Of a DNA stretch of 64,000 nt, positions 26,542 to 34,639 are shown in pieces; within the stretch, counting starts at the first letter, position 1; each line of letters starts with the position of its first letter. The DNA comes from an uncultured Lachnospiraceae bacterium. Its GTDB lineage: Bacteria; Bacillota; Clostridia; Lachnospirales; Lachnospiraceae. Both the position numbers and the translations under genes were made by a program. The notes beneath the pieces are model-generated. The model did not search any database. It saw only the letters and a program-made list of their open reading frames with translations, and was not told the origin of the DNA. Location: NCBI GenBank assembly GCA_902789555.1, contig CADAOF010000003.1, forward strand, positions 91,828-155,827. The letters run 5' to 3'.

Positions 26542-28710
26542 ATGAATAATAAGAAATTCCGGCCTCTCCGTTCCAAGATCACATTCACGATCATCATCGT
26601 GGTCATCCTTTCGCTGCTCGGCATCGGAGCGGTCTTCCTGATCAATACGAACCGGGTCTCCAAGACGCTGATCAATTCCAATAAGCAGATGTCTCAGACT
26701 TCGCGCTCCATGTCCTTCGAGTCAATGGAGAAGCTGACGCGCGTCCGCCTGCAGGAAGTGGCTGAGGATAAGGCCGAACTGGCTGACCGCATGTTCTATG
26801 AATTCGAACGGGCTGTGCGCATGGCGGCTTCGGCTGCAGAGAAGCTTTACGAAGATCCGGAAAGCTATCCGGAACGGGATATTGCCGAACCTGACCCGGC
26901 CAATGACGGCACTCTGACGCTGCAGGTCCTTTACGCTTCCGACACCGATCCGAAGGACGAGGAAATCGTCCGGGAAGTCCGGCTGCTCGGCAATCTGCAG
27001 GAACTGCTCTACGCGATCAACGCCAACGACGACAGCATCGCGTCCAACTATTTTGCCTCGGAGACAGGCATCATGGTTCAGGCGGACTACATCTCCGCGA
27101 AAAAGTTTGACGCGCAGGGCAAGCTGATGCCGCTGGATGCCAAGGACAGACCCTGGTACATCGGAGCAAAGGAGACCGGTGACGTGTATCTGACTCCGGT
27201 CACGCGTGACCTGCACACGCCGCAGATGGGGGTCATGTGCGGTGTTCCGGTCTACCATGACGGAAAACTCATGGGCGTTGCCGGCGCCGGCATGTATTTG
27301 GACCTCCTGAGCCGCATGATCGAAAACGTCGATCTCGGCGACAAGGGAAACATCTGTATCGTCAACGACCTGGGCAGGATCCTTTTTTCCAACCTGAAAA
27401 CGGGTTCGCTCTCGGTCGAGGAGAGCACCACGGATCTCCGTTATTCTTCGAATGAGGACCTTCGTTCACTGGTGAAGGAAGCGCTGAACGGCGAAGAGGG
27501 CGTGAAGCAGCTGCTTCTCGACGGTGCGCAGTGCTATGCTGCCTACGCACCGATGAAAACGGTAGGCTGGTCGGTCTTTGTCGTCCTGGCAAAGGATGAA
27601 GTCGATGCGCCGACGGCAGCGCTGCAGAAGGACCTTGACCGGATCGCCGCCGCTTCGGAAGAGGAAGCGGACGGGCAGGCCAGAAGAGCGGTCCTTATCT
27701 TCATCACCGTGATCGCCGCGGCGCTCTGCGTTGCCGCCGTTGTCTCTCTCATCCTTTCGAACCGCATCGTGCGGCCGATCCGGCAGCTGACGGATGAAGT
27801 CGGCAGGGTAAAGGGAGAAGACCTTGATTTCAAGTGGGAAACGGATACCGGTGATGAGACCCAGCTGCTGGCCGAAGCCTTCCAGTCTCTGACGGGACGC
27901 ATGAAGACTTACGTCAGCGACATTGAAAAGATCACTGCGGAAAAGGAACGTATCGGGACGGAACTGGAACTGGCGACAAGGATCCAGGCGGACATGCTGC
28001 CCGGAATTTTCCCGGCCTTCCCGGATCGGAAGGATTTTGATATCTACGCCTCCATGACGCCTGCGAAGGAAGTCGGCGGCGATTTCTACGATTTCTTCCT
28101 GCTCGACAAAAATCATCTGGCGCTGGTCATAGCCGATGTTTCGGGCAAGGGGGTCCCTGCAGCCCTGTTCATGATGGGGTCCATGATCCTGATCCGGAAT
28201 GAAGTTAAGAACGGCCTCAGTCCCGCAAACGTGCTGCGGCGGATCAACGATCAGATCTGCAGCGGCAATCGGGAAGACATGTTCATTACGGTCTGGCTGG
28301 GGATCCTGGATCTTTCGACCGGAAAACTGACGGCGGCAAATGCGGGACACGAGTATCCGGCGCTGAAACAGCCGGACGGAAGTTTCGAACTGATCAAGGA
28401 TCCGCACGGCTTCGTGATCGGCGGGCTGCCCGACGAGAGTTACACGGAATATGAGTGGCAGCTGAGGCCCGGCGCGAAGATCTTCGTCTATACCGACGGC
28501 GTTCCCGAGGCCGGCGAGTCCCGCTCCGCGCTTTACGGAACGGATCGGATGATGGAAGCCCTCCGCACGGCGGAAAACGAGAGCCCGGAGAAGATCCTGG
28601 CAGCCGTGGACGCCTCCGTGCGGGAATATGTGGGCAACGCCCCTCAGTTCGACGACGTAACCATGCTCTGCGTGGAATACAAGGGGCAGGAGACGGACCG
28701 CAGGGAATGA
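26542..28710 (+). CDS. Membrane sensor PP2C/SpoIIE-type serine phosphatase (Cache-HAMP-PP2C)
   Basis: A 722-residue protein. Order: membrane helix (about 12-32), a large extracellular Cache-type sensor (about 50-350, with AKDRPWYIGAKETGDVYLTP typical of dCache), second helix (about 373-395), HAMP (SNRIVRPIRQLTDEVGRV, about 396-445), coiled coil with LATRIQADMLPG, and a PP2C domain (about 485-715). Metal-binding Asp residues are in EVGGDFYDFF and VIADVSGKG, and the last motif is FDDVTMLCVEY. RsbU/SpoIIE relatives dephosphorylate anti-anti-sigma proteins; no such partner is in the window. Confidence 0.92.
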   Translation: MNNKKFRPLRSKITFTIIIVVILSLLGIGAVFLINTNRVSKTLINSNKQMSQTSRSMSFESMEKLTRVRLQEVAEDKAELADRMFYEFERAVRMAASAAEKLYEDPESYPERDIAEPDPANDGTLTLQVLYASDTDPKDEEIVREVRLLGNLQELLYAINANDDSIASNYFASETGIMVQADYISAKKFDAQGKLMPLDAKDRPWYIGAKETGDVYLTPVTRDLHTPQMGVMCGVPVYHDGKLMGVAGAGMYLDLLSRMIENVDLGDKGNICIVNDLGRILFSNLKTGSLSVEESTTDLRYSSNEDLRSLVKEALNGEEGVKQLLLDGAQCYAAYAPMKTVGWSVFVVLAKDEVDAPTAALQKDLDRIAAASEEEADGQARRAVLIFITVIAAALCVAAVVSLILSNRIVRPIRQLTDEVGRVKGEDLDFKWETDTGDETQLLAEAFQSLTGRMKTYVSDIEKITAEKERIGTELELATRIQADMLPGIFPAFPDRKDFDIYASMTPAKEVGGDFYDFFLLDKNHLALVIADVSGKGVPAALFMMGSMILIRNEVKNGLSPANVLRRINDQICSGNREDMFITVWLGILDLSTGKLTAANAGHEYPALKQPDGSFELIKDPHGFVIGGLPDESYTEYEWQLRPGAKIFVYTDGVPEAGESRSALYGTDRMMEALRTAENESPEKILAAVDASVREYVGNAPQFDDVTMLCVEYKGQETDRRE

Positions 28711-28760
28711 GAGGCCGCTTCGCATCGGCTGAATGTGGCGCCTGCAGAAACGGCGGCATG

Positions 28761-28800
28761 AAAAAAGCGGAGCATCCTGACGGATGCCCCGCTTTTTTTT
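28761..28800. terminator. Bidirectional terminator between convergent genes
   Basis: AAAAAAGCGG...GCATCC TGAC GGATGC...CCGC followed by eight T residues. It serves the phosphatase gene (+) and the ABC transporter operon (-). Confidence 0.92.
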
Positions 28801-28803
28801 GTG

Positions 28804-29598
28804 CTACGACAGCAGTACCGCGTCGGTCTCTTCCTGTGTGCCCGCCAGGGCGGCGAAGCGGTCAAGAAGTTCCCGCTTGGTCAGTTTTTTCTTTTCTTCT
28901 CCGGCAATGTCCAAAATGATCTTTCCTTCGTTCATCATGATGAGACGGTTTCCGTGATTGATCGCGTCACGCATGTTGTGGGTGATCATCATGCAGGTGA
29001 GGCCGTTTTCCGCAACGATGCGGTCCGAAAGATCGAGGACCTTGGCGGCGGTCGCCGGGTCAAGTGCTGCGGTGTGCTCGTCCAGGAGCAGCAGCTGCGG
29101 TCTTTTCAGTGAAGCCATGAGCAGAGTCAGCGCCTGACGCTGTCCGCCGGAGAGCAGACCCACCTTGGATGTCATGCGTTCTTCGAGACCCAGTCCGAGT
29201 TCCTTTAGCTTTTCGTGATAGGCATCTTTCTCCTCGCGGGAAATGCCCCATTTCAGGCTGCGCCGCTCGCCGCGCCTTGCGGCTAACGCGAGGTTCTCGT
29301 CGATCTGCATGGTCGGCGCCGTGCCCATCATCGGATCCTGGAAGACCCGGCCGATGAAGGCCGCGCGTTTGTGCTCCGGCAGGTTTGTCACGTCCCGGCC
29401 GCCGATGAGGATGCGGCCGGCATCGACGGGGAAGGTACCGGCGACGGCATTCAGGAGCGTCGATTTGCCGGCGCCGTTGCCGCCGATGACCGTCAGAAAA
29501 GCCCCTTCCTTCAAATGAAGATCCAGCCCGGCAAGAGCCTTCTTTTCATTGACGGTGCCGGGGTTGAAAGTCTTGGAAAGATGCTCGATCCTCAGCAT
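28804..29598 (-). CDS. ABC transporter ATP-binding protein (TrpZ-like)
   Basis: A 264-residue ATPase with Walker A GGNGAGKSTL near residue 38, signature LLSGGQRQAL near 145, and Walker B LLLLDEHTAALD near 165. It completes an uptake system with the permease and binding protein upstream. AGGAGG precedes the ATG, which overlaps the permease end by seven bases. In this family the set can carry tryptophan or other small solutes; the substrate is inferred only from family. Confidence 0.92.
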   Translation of the reverse strand: MLRIEHLSKTFNPGTVNEKKALAGLDLHLKEGAFLTVIGGNGAGKSTLLNAVAGTFPVDAGRILIGGRDVTNLPEHKRAAFIGRVFQDPMMGTAPTMQIDENLALAARRGERRSLKWGISREEKDAYHEKLKELGLGLEERMTSKVGLLSGGQRQALTLLMASLKRPQLLLLDEHTAALDPATAAKVLDLSDRIVAENGLTCMMITHNMRDAINHGNRLIMMNEGKIILDIAGEEKKKLTKRELLDRFAALAGTQEETDAVLLS

Positions 29599-30524
29599 GC
29601 GGCACCTCCTTCCTTATCAGCCTTCGCACGCGGACGGACCTTCCCCTTCCAGTACGGGATCGCCAGGAAGATCGCCACGGTCACGGCGGTGAGGAGCTTC
29701 AGGTCGTTCGTGTTCAGACCCATCTGCAGTACGACCTGGAGCACCAGATAGTACACGATGGCACCGATCGAGACGGCGAGGAGCTTCAGCGCAAAATTGA
29801 CGAAGAACTTGCCGAAAATGACCTCGCCGATGATGACGGCAGCGAGACCGATCACGATGCCGCCGCGGCCCATGTTGACGTCTGCCGAACCCTGATACTG
29901 GGCAAGCAGCGCGCCGGAAAAAGCGACCAGACCGTTCGAGAGCATCAGCCCGAGGACGATGTTTCCGCGGGTATCGATGCCTTGTGCACGGGCCATCGCA
30001 GGATTTGCGCCGGTCGCACGGATCGAAGAGCCTTTTTCCGTGCCGAAGAACCAGTACAGAGCAGCGATCACGAAGACCGTGATCAGCAGCAGGAGCGGCA
30101 GCGGGTTTTTCAGCGACAGTTCACGAACGAAACGCTGCGAGACCGTCAGATCGTACTTGTCCACGCTCAGCGCCTGGTTGGCCTTGCTGCCCATGATCCG
30201 CAGGTTGATCGAATACAGGGCAAGCTGCGTGAGAATGCCGGACAGGATGGCCGGAATGCCGCAGCGGGTGTGCAGAAGGCCTGTGATCAGACCGCACAGA
30301 AGCCCCACGGCAAAGGCGATGAGCAGGGCGGTCACGTGGCTGACGCCGGCGCGGATCAGCATGACGGCCGTCGCACCGCCGGCAGCGAGGGTCCCGTCGA
30401 CGGTCAGGTCGGCGACGTCCAGGACGCGGAAGGTGATGTATACGCCGATCGCCATGATGCCCCAGATGAGACCCTGGGCAATGGCGCCGGGCAGAGAATT
30501 CAGGAGGGAGGAGAAGAATGTCAT
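29592..30524 (-). CDS. ABC transporter permease (TrpY-like)
   Basis: A 310-residue membrane protein with eight or more hydrophobic helices, resembling the branched-chain/ribose-type permeases found with PF04392 binding proteins. It opens GAIAQGLIWGIMAIGVYITF and contains LTVDGTLAAGGATAVMLIRA, characteristic of this permease group. The start at 30524 is chosen because GAGGTG lies five bases upstream; an in-frame GTG at 30530 lies inside that site. It is coupled to the ATPase gene. Confidence 0.9.
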   Translation of the reverse strand: MTFFSSLLNSLPGAIAQGLIWGIMAIGVYITFRVLDVADLTVDGTLAAGGATAVMLIRAGVSHVTALLIAFAVGLLCGLITGLLHTRCGIPAILSGILTQLALYSINLRIMGSKANQALSVDKYDLTVSQRFVRELSLKNPLPLLLLITVFVIAALYWFFGTEKGSSIRATGANPAMARAQGIDTRGNIVLGLMLSNGLVAFSGALLAQYQGSADVNMGRGGIVIGLAAVIIGEVIFGKFFVNFALKLLAVSIGAIVYYLVLQVVLQMGLNTNDLKLLTAVTVAIFLAIPYWKGKVRPRAKADKEGGAAC

Positions 30525-30555
30525 GAACACACCTCAGACGTCAGGATCTTTCGGG

Positions 30556-31533
30556 TCACTGTGCGATGGCTTCGTAGCCTTCGGGCACGGTCAGGCCCAG
30601 CGCGTCGCAGTTCGCCTTGTTGTATTTCTTGGAAGCGGTCGTGTATTCGACGGGCATCTTGGAGATGTCGGCTTCGCCCTTCAGGATGCGCGCGGCCATC
30701 TGACCGGTCGTCACGCCCAGGTCGTAGTAGCTGATGGACAGGGTGCAGACACCGCAGCCGGCGCAGATGCCTTCTTCGCCGCAGACGGCCGGGACCTTCG
30801 CGGGCAGGAGGATGTTGGCAATGGATTCGGCGTTGTTGGCAGCGGTATTGTCAGTCGGAATGTAGATGACGTCGCTGGAATCCGCGGCCTTCTGCGTCAC
30901 GGCGGCAAGGTCGTTGGTGTCGGTAAAGGCAAATTCCGTGCAGGTAAAGCCCATTCCGGTGAGGGCCTTGCCGACTTCGTCAACCTGGTAGCGGGAATTG
31001 GCTTCGGCGGAGCAGAAGAGCAGACCGACGTTCTTCGCGTCCGGGAACCATTCCCTGACCATCGCGGCCTGCGCCTGAAGATCGGCCAGATCGGAGGTGC
31101 CGGAGATGTTCCTGCCGACAGTACCGTTAAAATCGGCAATGTCCAGAGCTACGCCGTAGGCAGTGACCGAAGTTCCGAGGATCGGAATGTCGGAAGTGGC
31201 GGAAGCAGCAGCCGTCAGGGCCGGCGTCGCGTTGGCCATGATCAGGTCGACCTTGGACGAAACGAAGCCGTTGATGATCGTCGCACAGTTGGCGGGCTCG
31301 CCCGAGGCGTTTTTCTCTTCGAATTTCACGCGGCCGGGAAGTTCTTTCTCGAGAGCGTCGCGGAAACCTTTGGTTGCGGCGTCAAGGGCGACGTGCTGGA
31401 CAAACTGACAGATGCCGACGGTAAAGGTCTTTTCTTCGGCCGGAGCTGCCGTGGTGCCGGCGGGCTGGGCGCCGCAGGCGCAGAGCAGAGCGGCGAGAAT
31501 GATTGCGGTAAGGGTACGGGTCAGTTTTTTCAT
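30556..31533 (-). CDS. ABC transporter substrate-binding lipoprotein (TrpX-like, PF04392)
   Basis: A 325-residue periplasmic-binding-fold protein. The signal peptide ends in a lipobox-like LLCACG (Cys near residue 20), so it is a membrane-anchored lipoprotein. The body begins FTVGICQFVQHVALDAATKG, typical of the ABC_sub_bind family, which includes tryptophan-binding TrpX. AAGGAG precedes the ATG by seven bases. It is the first gene of the operon and carries a hairpin leader (31549-31605). Tryptophan as ligand is plausible but unproved. Confidence 0.9.
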   Translation of the reverse strand: MKKLTRTLTAIILAALLCACGAQPAGTTAAPAEEKTFTVGICQFVQHVALDAATKGFRDALEKELPGRVKFEEKNASGEPANCATIINGFVSSKVDLIMANATPALTAAASATSDIPILGTSVTAYGVALDIADFNGTVGRNISGTSDLADLQAQAAMVREWFPDAKNVGLLFCSAEANSRYQVDEVGKALTGMGFTCTEFAFTDTNDLAAVTQKAADSSDVIYIPTDNTAANNAESIANILLPAKVPAVCGEEGICAGCGVCTLSISYYDLGVTTGQMAARILKGEADISKMPVEYTTASKKYNKANCDALGLTVPEGYEAIAQ

Positions 31534-31548
31534 GATGGAACTCCTTCT

Positions 31549-31605
31549 AAAAACAAATGCGGAAAGAGGCGGCAGGATGCTTGGGTTCCGTATGCCGTTC
31601 TTTCC
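31549..31605 (-). promoter_or_regulatory. Terminator-like hairpin in the 5' leader of the binding-protein operon
   Basis: On the minus strand GGAAAGAACGGCA (31605-31593) pairs with TGCCGCCTCTTTCC (31574-31561), an about 12-base-pair stem followed by GCATTTGTTTTT. It lies between promoter and ribosome binding site, so it could act as an attenuator. No T-box, leader peptide with Trp codons or known riboswitch is visible. Confidence 0.45.
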
Positions 31606-31623
31606 ACGTTCGATGACTTTTAC

Positions 31624-31652
31624 ACTTTAAACCTTTAAAGTCTTGAAGTCAA
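31624..31652 (-). promoter_or_regulatory. Sigma-A promoter of the TrpXYZ-like operon
   Basis: On the minus strand TTGACT (31647-31652), 17-base spacer, TAAAGT (31624-31629). Confidence 0.75.
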
Positions 31653-31710
31653 GTGCTTTTTGCAAAAAATATAAAAAAATATTCCGGTGTGCTGCTTTTG
31701 ATCGGCGGGG

Positions 31711-31739
31711 TGGATTTTTCCGCGCATTTATGCTAAGAT
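31711..31739 (+). promoter_or_regulatory. Promoter of the NYN-domain gene
   Basis: TGGATT (31711-31716), 17-base spacer, TAAGAT (31734-31739) with an extended TGC before the -10. Confidence 0.6.
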
Positions 31740-31772
31740 AGCCGCGTCGTCGAAAAAGAATTTGGAGGATTT

Positions 31773-32822
31773 ATGAGCAAGATCTATTATTTTGTCGACT
31801 ACGAGAACGTTCATGAAGCGGGCATTACCGGCATGAACAAACTTCCGAAGGACAGCGAGGTCCATTTGTTCTATTCGCAGAATGCGAACAAGCTGAATCT
31901 GGATCTGCTGCGCTTCGTGAAGGCAAAGGTACGGGTCCACAAGGTCAAGCCCGGCAAGCAGTCCCTGGACATGCAGATGGTGAGTTATCTGGGCTACTGC
32001 ATCGGCGATGAGGACAAGGAAGGTACTTTCATCCTGGTATCGAAAGACACCGATTACGCGAACACGGTGCTGTTCTGGCAGGAGGAAGGCGTGGAGGTCA
32101 AGGTCCAGCCGGCCATCCTGGAAGAAAAGAACGCAGAAGGCATGGAACGCGCGCTGCGGTCGGTGAAGATCACGCGCCGGGGCAGAAGAGGCGGCAGAAA
32201 GACCGCTGCTGCCGTACAGGAGGCCCCAACGGAAGAGATGAAGGCGGAAGCCCGCGCCGCGGAACCGGTCCCTGAGCCGTCAGCTGTGATCAGGGAGGAA
32301 GTCTCCGCGGAAACGCCGGCGGAAATGCCTGCACCGCTGGCCGAAGAGCCCGCGAAGGAGGAGAAGAAGACCTCCCGCCGGGGCAGACGGGGCGGACGCG
32401 GCCGGAAGTCCCAGACGGAAGCCGCTCCTGCGGAAACCGCGAAAGAGGCTGAGGCGGAAATTCCCGCAAAGGAAGAGAAGCCGGTCCTGAAGGAGGAGAA
32501 AGCCGAGGCAAAACCTCCCGTGCAGAACAAGGCGGTCCTGGCCGAACCGGCCAAGGTGACGGTCACGGTTCACGACGTCCCCATGGTGACCCACGCGGTC
32601 GCGCCGCAGCCGAAGCCGGAAAAGACGACGTCGTCCCGCGTGCAGGCAGCGCTTGCCGAGAAAAAGGCGGATGCAGCGGTGGCGCGCAAGGTCGCATCCA
32701 TCGTCCAGAAGCATGAAGGTGCGAAAAACAGCCGCCAGGCGGTTTATCTGGAGATCCGCAAGACCTTCGGGCAGAAGATGGGCGTCGATCTGTATAACCA
32801 GATTAAGCCGCTACTGCGGTAA
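31773..32822 (+). CDS. NYN (PIN-like) domain protein with basic RG-rich and acidic low-complexity regions
   Basis: A 349-residue protein. Residues 1 to about 125 form a NYN domain: FVDYENVHEAG at 7-17, SLDMQMVSYLGY near 67, and LVSKDTDYAN near 92 supply the conserved acidic residues of this metal-dependent RNase fold. Two basic repeats (RRGRRGGRK near 134, SRRGRRGGRGRK near 207) lie in a long Glu/Ala/Lys/Pro-rich region (about 145-290), which looks disordered and RNA-binding. The C-terminal about 45 residues (QKHEGAKNSRQAVYLEIRKT on) form a small helical domain. It is probably an RNA-processing or RNA-binding protein. Confidence 0.82.
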   Translation: MSKIYYFVDYENVHEAGITGMNKLPKDSEVHLFYSQNANKLNLDLLRFVKAKVRVHKVKPGKQSLDMQMVSYLGYCIGDEDKEGTFILVSKDTDYANTVLFWQEEGVEVKVQPAILEEKNAEGMERALRSVKITRRGRRGGRKTAAAVQEAPTEEMKAEARAAEPVPEPSAVIREEVSAETPAEMPAPLAEEPAKEEKKTSRRGRRGGRGRKSQTEAAPAETAKEAEAEIPAKEEKPVLKEEKAEAKPPVQNKAVLAEPAKVTVTVHDVPMVTHAVAPQPKPEKTTSSRVQAALAEKKADAAVARKVASIVQKHEGAKNSRQAVYLEIRKTFGQKMGVDLYNQIKPLLR

Positions 32823-32856
32823 GAACGCCGCCGGAGAAAAGACCCGTGAAAACGCA

Positions 32857-32896
32857 AAAAGAGAACGCATCCTTCGGGATGCGCTCTCTTTGTTTC
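32857..32896. terminator. Bidirectional terminator between NYN gene and cold-shock gene
   Basis: Stem AAAAGAGA-ACGCATCC / GGATGCG-CTCTCTTT with a TTCG tetraloop. T-rich sequence follows on both strands. Confidence 0.85.
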
Positions 32897-32947
32897 GGGC
32901 AGCCATGCCCGGCCTGCAGTGCCGTATCGGTTATTGTACAGCGGACA

Positions 32948-33145
32948 TCATAATTTCACGACGTTGACAGCCTGCGGTCCTTTTTCACTTTCAACCACTT
33001 CGAATTCGACGGGGGCGCCTTCTTCGAGGGACTTGAAGCCCTCCATGTTGATCCCGCTGTAGTGGACAAAAACGTCCTTGCCGCTTTCGTCACAGATGAA
33101 ACCGAAGCCTTTCTGGTTGTTGAACCACTTAACAGTGCCTTTCAT
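32948..33145 (-). CDS. Cold-shock protein (CspA family)
   Basis: A 65-residue single OB-fold RNA chaperone with both RNA-binding motifs: RNP1 KGFGFICDE and RNP2 VFVHYS. Length and ending ([10 protein letters not shown]) are typical. GGGAGGAA precedes the ATG. It has its own promoter and an AT-rich leader of about 45 bases. The number of csp paralogues in the genome cannot be known from this window. Confidence 0.96.
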   Translation of the reverse strand: MKGTVKWFNNQKGFGFICDESGKDVFVHYSGINMEGFKSLEEGAPVEFEVVESEKGPQAVNVVKL

Positions 33146-33196
33146 TGTTCCTCCCGTGTTTCCCGAGTTGATTCTTCCGTTCGGAAAACCTTATCA

Positions 33197-33225
33197 ATAA
33201 TATCACCAAGCGGAAAATAAGTAAA
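33197..33225 (-). promoter_or_regulatory. Sigma-A promoter of the cold-shock gene
   Basis: On the minus strand TTTACT (33220-33225), 17-base spacer, TATTAT (33197-33202), in an AT-rich region. Confidence 0.65.
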
Positions 33226-33357
33226 GCATTTCGGGATAGAATTCAAAAATGACTTTAAAATACTCAAATTTAACTTTTTTCGGCTGCTGCTGCGGAATGG
33301 CTTTGACACGGGATGCACATTTGTGATAAATTTCGGATAAACAGGAGGAACGGGCCC

Positions 33358-34536
33358 ATGACGAGAATTGTCGGCATCACCGCGGAGTACGATCCGTTTC
33401 ACGCAGGGCATGCCTACCATATTGAAGAAACGAAGCGCATGACCGGCGCGGAAGGCGTCATCTGCGTGATGAGCGGGTCTTTCGTGCAGCGCGGAGAACC
33501 TGCGTTCCTTGATAAGTACGCGCGGGCGGAAGCAGCCGTCCGGGGCGGCGCCGACCTGGTGCTGGAACTGCCTCCCCGCTTTGCGGCAGCGAGCGCGGAA
33601 GGTTTTGCACGGGGCGCGGTCGGTCTCCTTGCTGCCTGCGGCTGCGTGACGGATCTTTCCTTCGGCGCGGAGACGGATGATCTTGTGCTCCTGCAGAAGA
33701 CGGCAGAAGCACTTTCGGAGGAAACACTTGCGGCGGACGCGAAAAGGTTCATGAAGGAAGGAAAGTCCTACGCTGCGGCGCTTGCTGCGGCGCTCGCTGT
33801 CCGTGATCCTGCAATGGCAGCGGTCATCGCCTCTCCCAACAACATGCTTGCCGTGGAATACCTGAAAGCCCTGAAGACCGTAAGCGGTGCGGCCGGCATG
33901 AGGCCGCTTGCGGTGAAGCGGATCGGCGCAGACTATCACGACGAAGCATACCTGACGGAAGGCTCTGCTGCCGGACCGGTATCCTTCCCTTCCGCGTCTT
34001 CCGTCCGCAAAGCCGTCCGGGACGGCCGGTACGCCGGAACGGAAGACTATTCCCTCGCGCTCACTCCCGAGGCGATGGCTGCCCCGCTTGCGGCCAAGCT
34101 CCGGACCCTCGTCTACACCGGCGCGGACCTTACGGAATATGAAGACGTTTCACCGGACCTCGCAGCGCGCATCCTTGCTGCGGTGCCGTTTACGGGAAGC
34201 TTCGGAGAACTCTGTGACCGCGTCGTCACGAGGGCGTTCACTCTCGCGCGGGTAAGGCGTGCGTTCGTGCACATCCTGCTCGAGATCCGGAAAGGCGACA
34301 GCCGGAAGCTGCCGGCTTACCTGAAGATCCTGGCGCTTCGGGAAGGGAGCCCCGCGGTTCGTGCGTTCGCGGAGAAGGCAAGGCTCCCGCGCATCACGAA
34401 GGACGCGGATGACAGCGCGGGACTTGCGGAAGACAGCCGTTTTGCACAGGATCTTTACCATCAGATGGTCTTTGCGGCGCACGAAAAAGTGCTGCCGGAC
34501 GATTACCGGAAAAGCCCCTTCGTCCTGCACGGATAG
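33358..34536 (+). CDS. tmcAL: tRNA(Met) cytidine acetate ligase TmcAL
   Basis: A 392-residue protein of the YlbM/TmcAL family, which makes N4-acetylcytidine at the wobble position of elongator tRNA-Met using acetate and ATP. The nucleotidyltransferase-like core shows GITAEYDPFHAGHAYHIEE (HxGH-type motif) and VMSGSFVQRGEPAFLDKYAR; the later SSVRKAVRDGRY is the family's second signature. AGGAGG precedes the ATG at 33358; an in-frame start at 33313 lies upstream of that site. The gene ends in a small terminator merged with the gdpP promoter. Confidence 0.93.
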   Translation: MTRIVGITAEYDPFHAGHAYHIEETKRMTGAEGVICVMSGSFVQRGEPAFLDKYARAEAAVRGGADLVLELPPRFAAASAEGFARGAVGLLAACGCVTDLSFGAETDDLVLLQKTAEALSEETLAADAKRFMKEGKSYAAALAAALAVRDPAMAAVIASPNNMLAVEYLKALKTVSGAAGMRPLAVKRIGADYHDEAYLTEGSAAGPVSFPSASSVRKAVRDGRYAGTEDYSLALTPEAMAAPLAAKLRTLVYTGADLTEYEDVSPDLAARILAAVPFTGSFGELCDRVVTRAFTLARVRRAFVHILLEIRKGDSRKLPAYLKILALREGSPAVRAFAEKARLPRITKDADDSAGLAEDSRFAQDLYHQMVFAAHEKVLPDDYRKSPFVLHG

Positions 34537-34566
34537 ATCGGCGGCAGAAAACTTGACGGCTCAGTG

Positions 34567-34595
34567 ATGCGGCAGTTGAAACTGTCGCATTTTTA
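34567..34595 (+). terminator. Terminator of tmcAL, overlapping the next promoter
   Basis: ATGCGGCAGT / ACTGTCGCAT stem with one G-T pair and loop TGAA, followed by TTTTT. The -35 box of the gdpP promoter sits inside the stem-loop. Confidence 0.7.
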
Positions 34596-34604
34596 TGGTA
34601 TTAT
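34576..34604 (+). promoter_or_regulatory. Sigma-A promoter of gdpP-rplI-dnaB
   Basis: TTGAAA (34576-34581), 17-base spacer, TATTAT (34599-34604). Confidence 0.75.
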
Positions 34605-34639
34605 TAACTTGGTATAGGCTTTGAAAGGCGAGGTGCCCC

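Noticed and set aside
31534-31660. T-box or tryptophan leader peptide before the TrpXYZ-like operon
   Set aside because: No T-box sequence (such as the AGGGTGGNACCGCG region) and no run of Trp codons were found.
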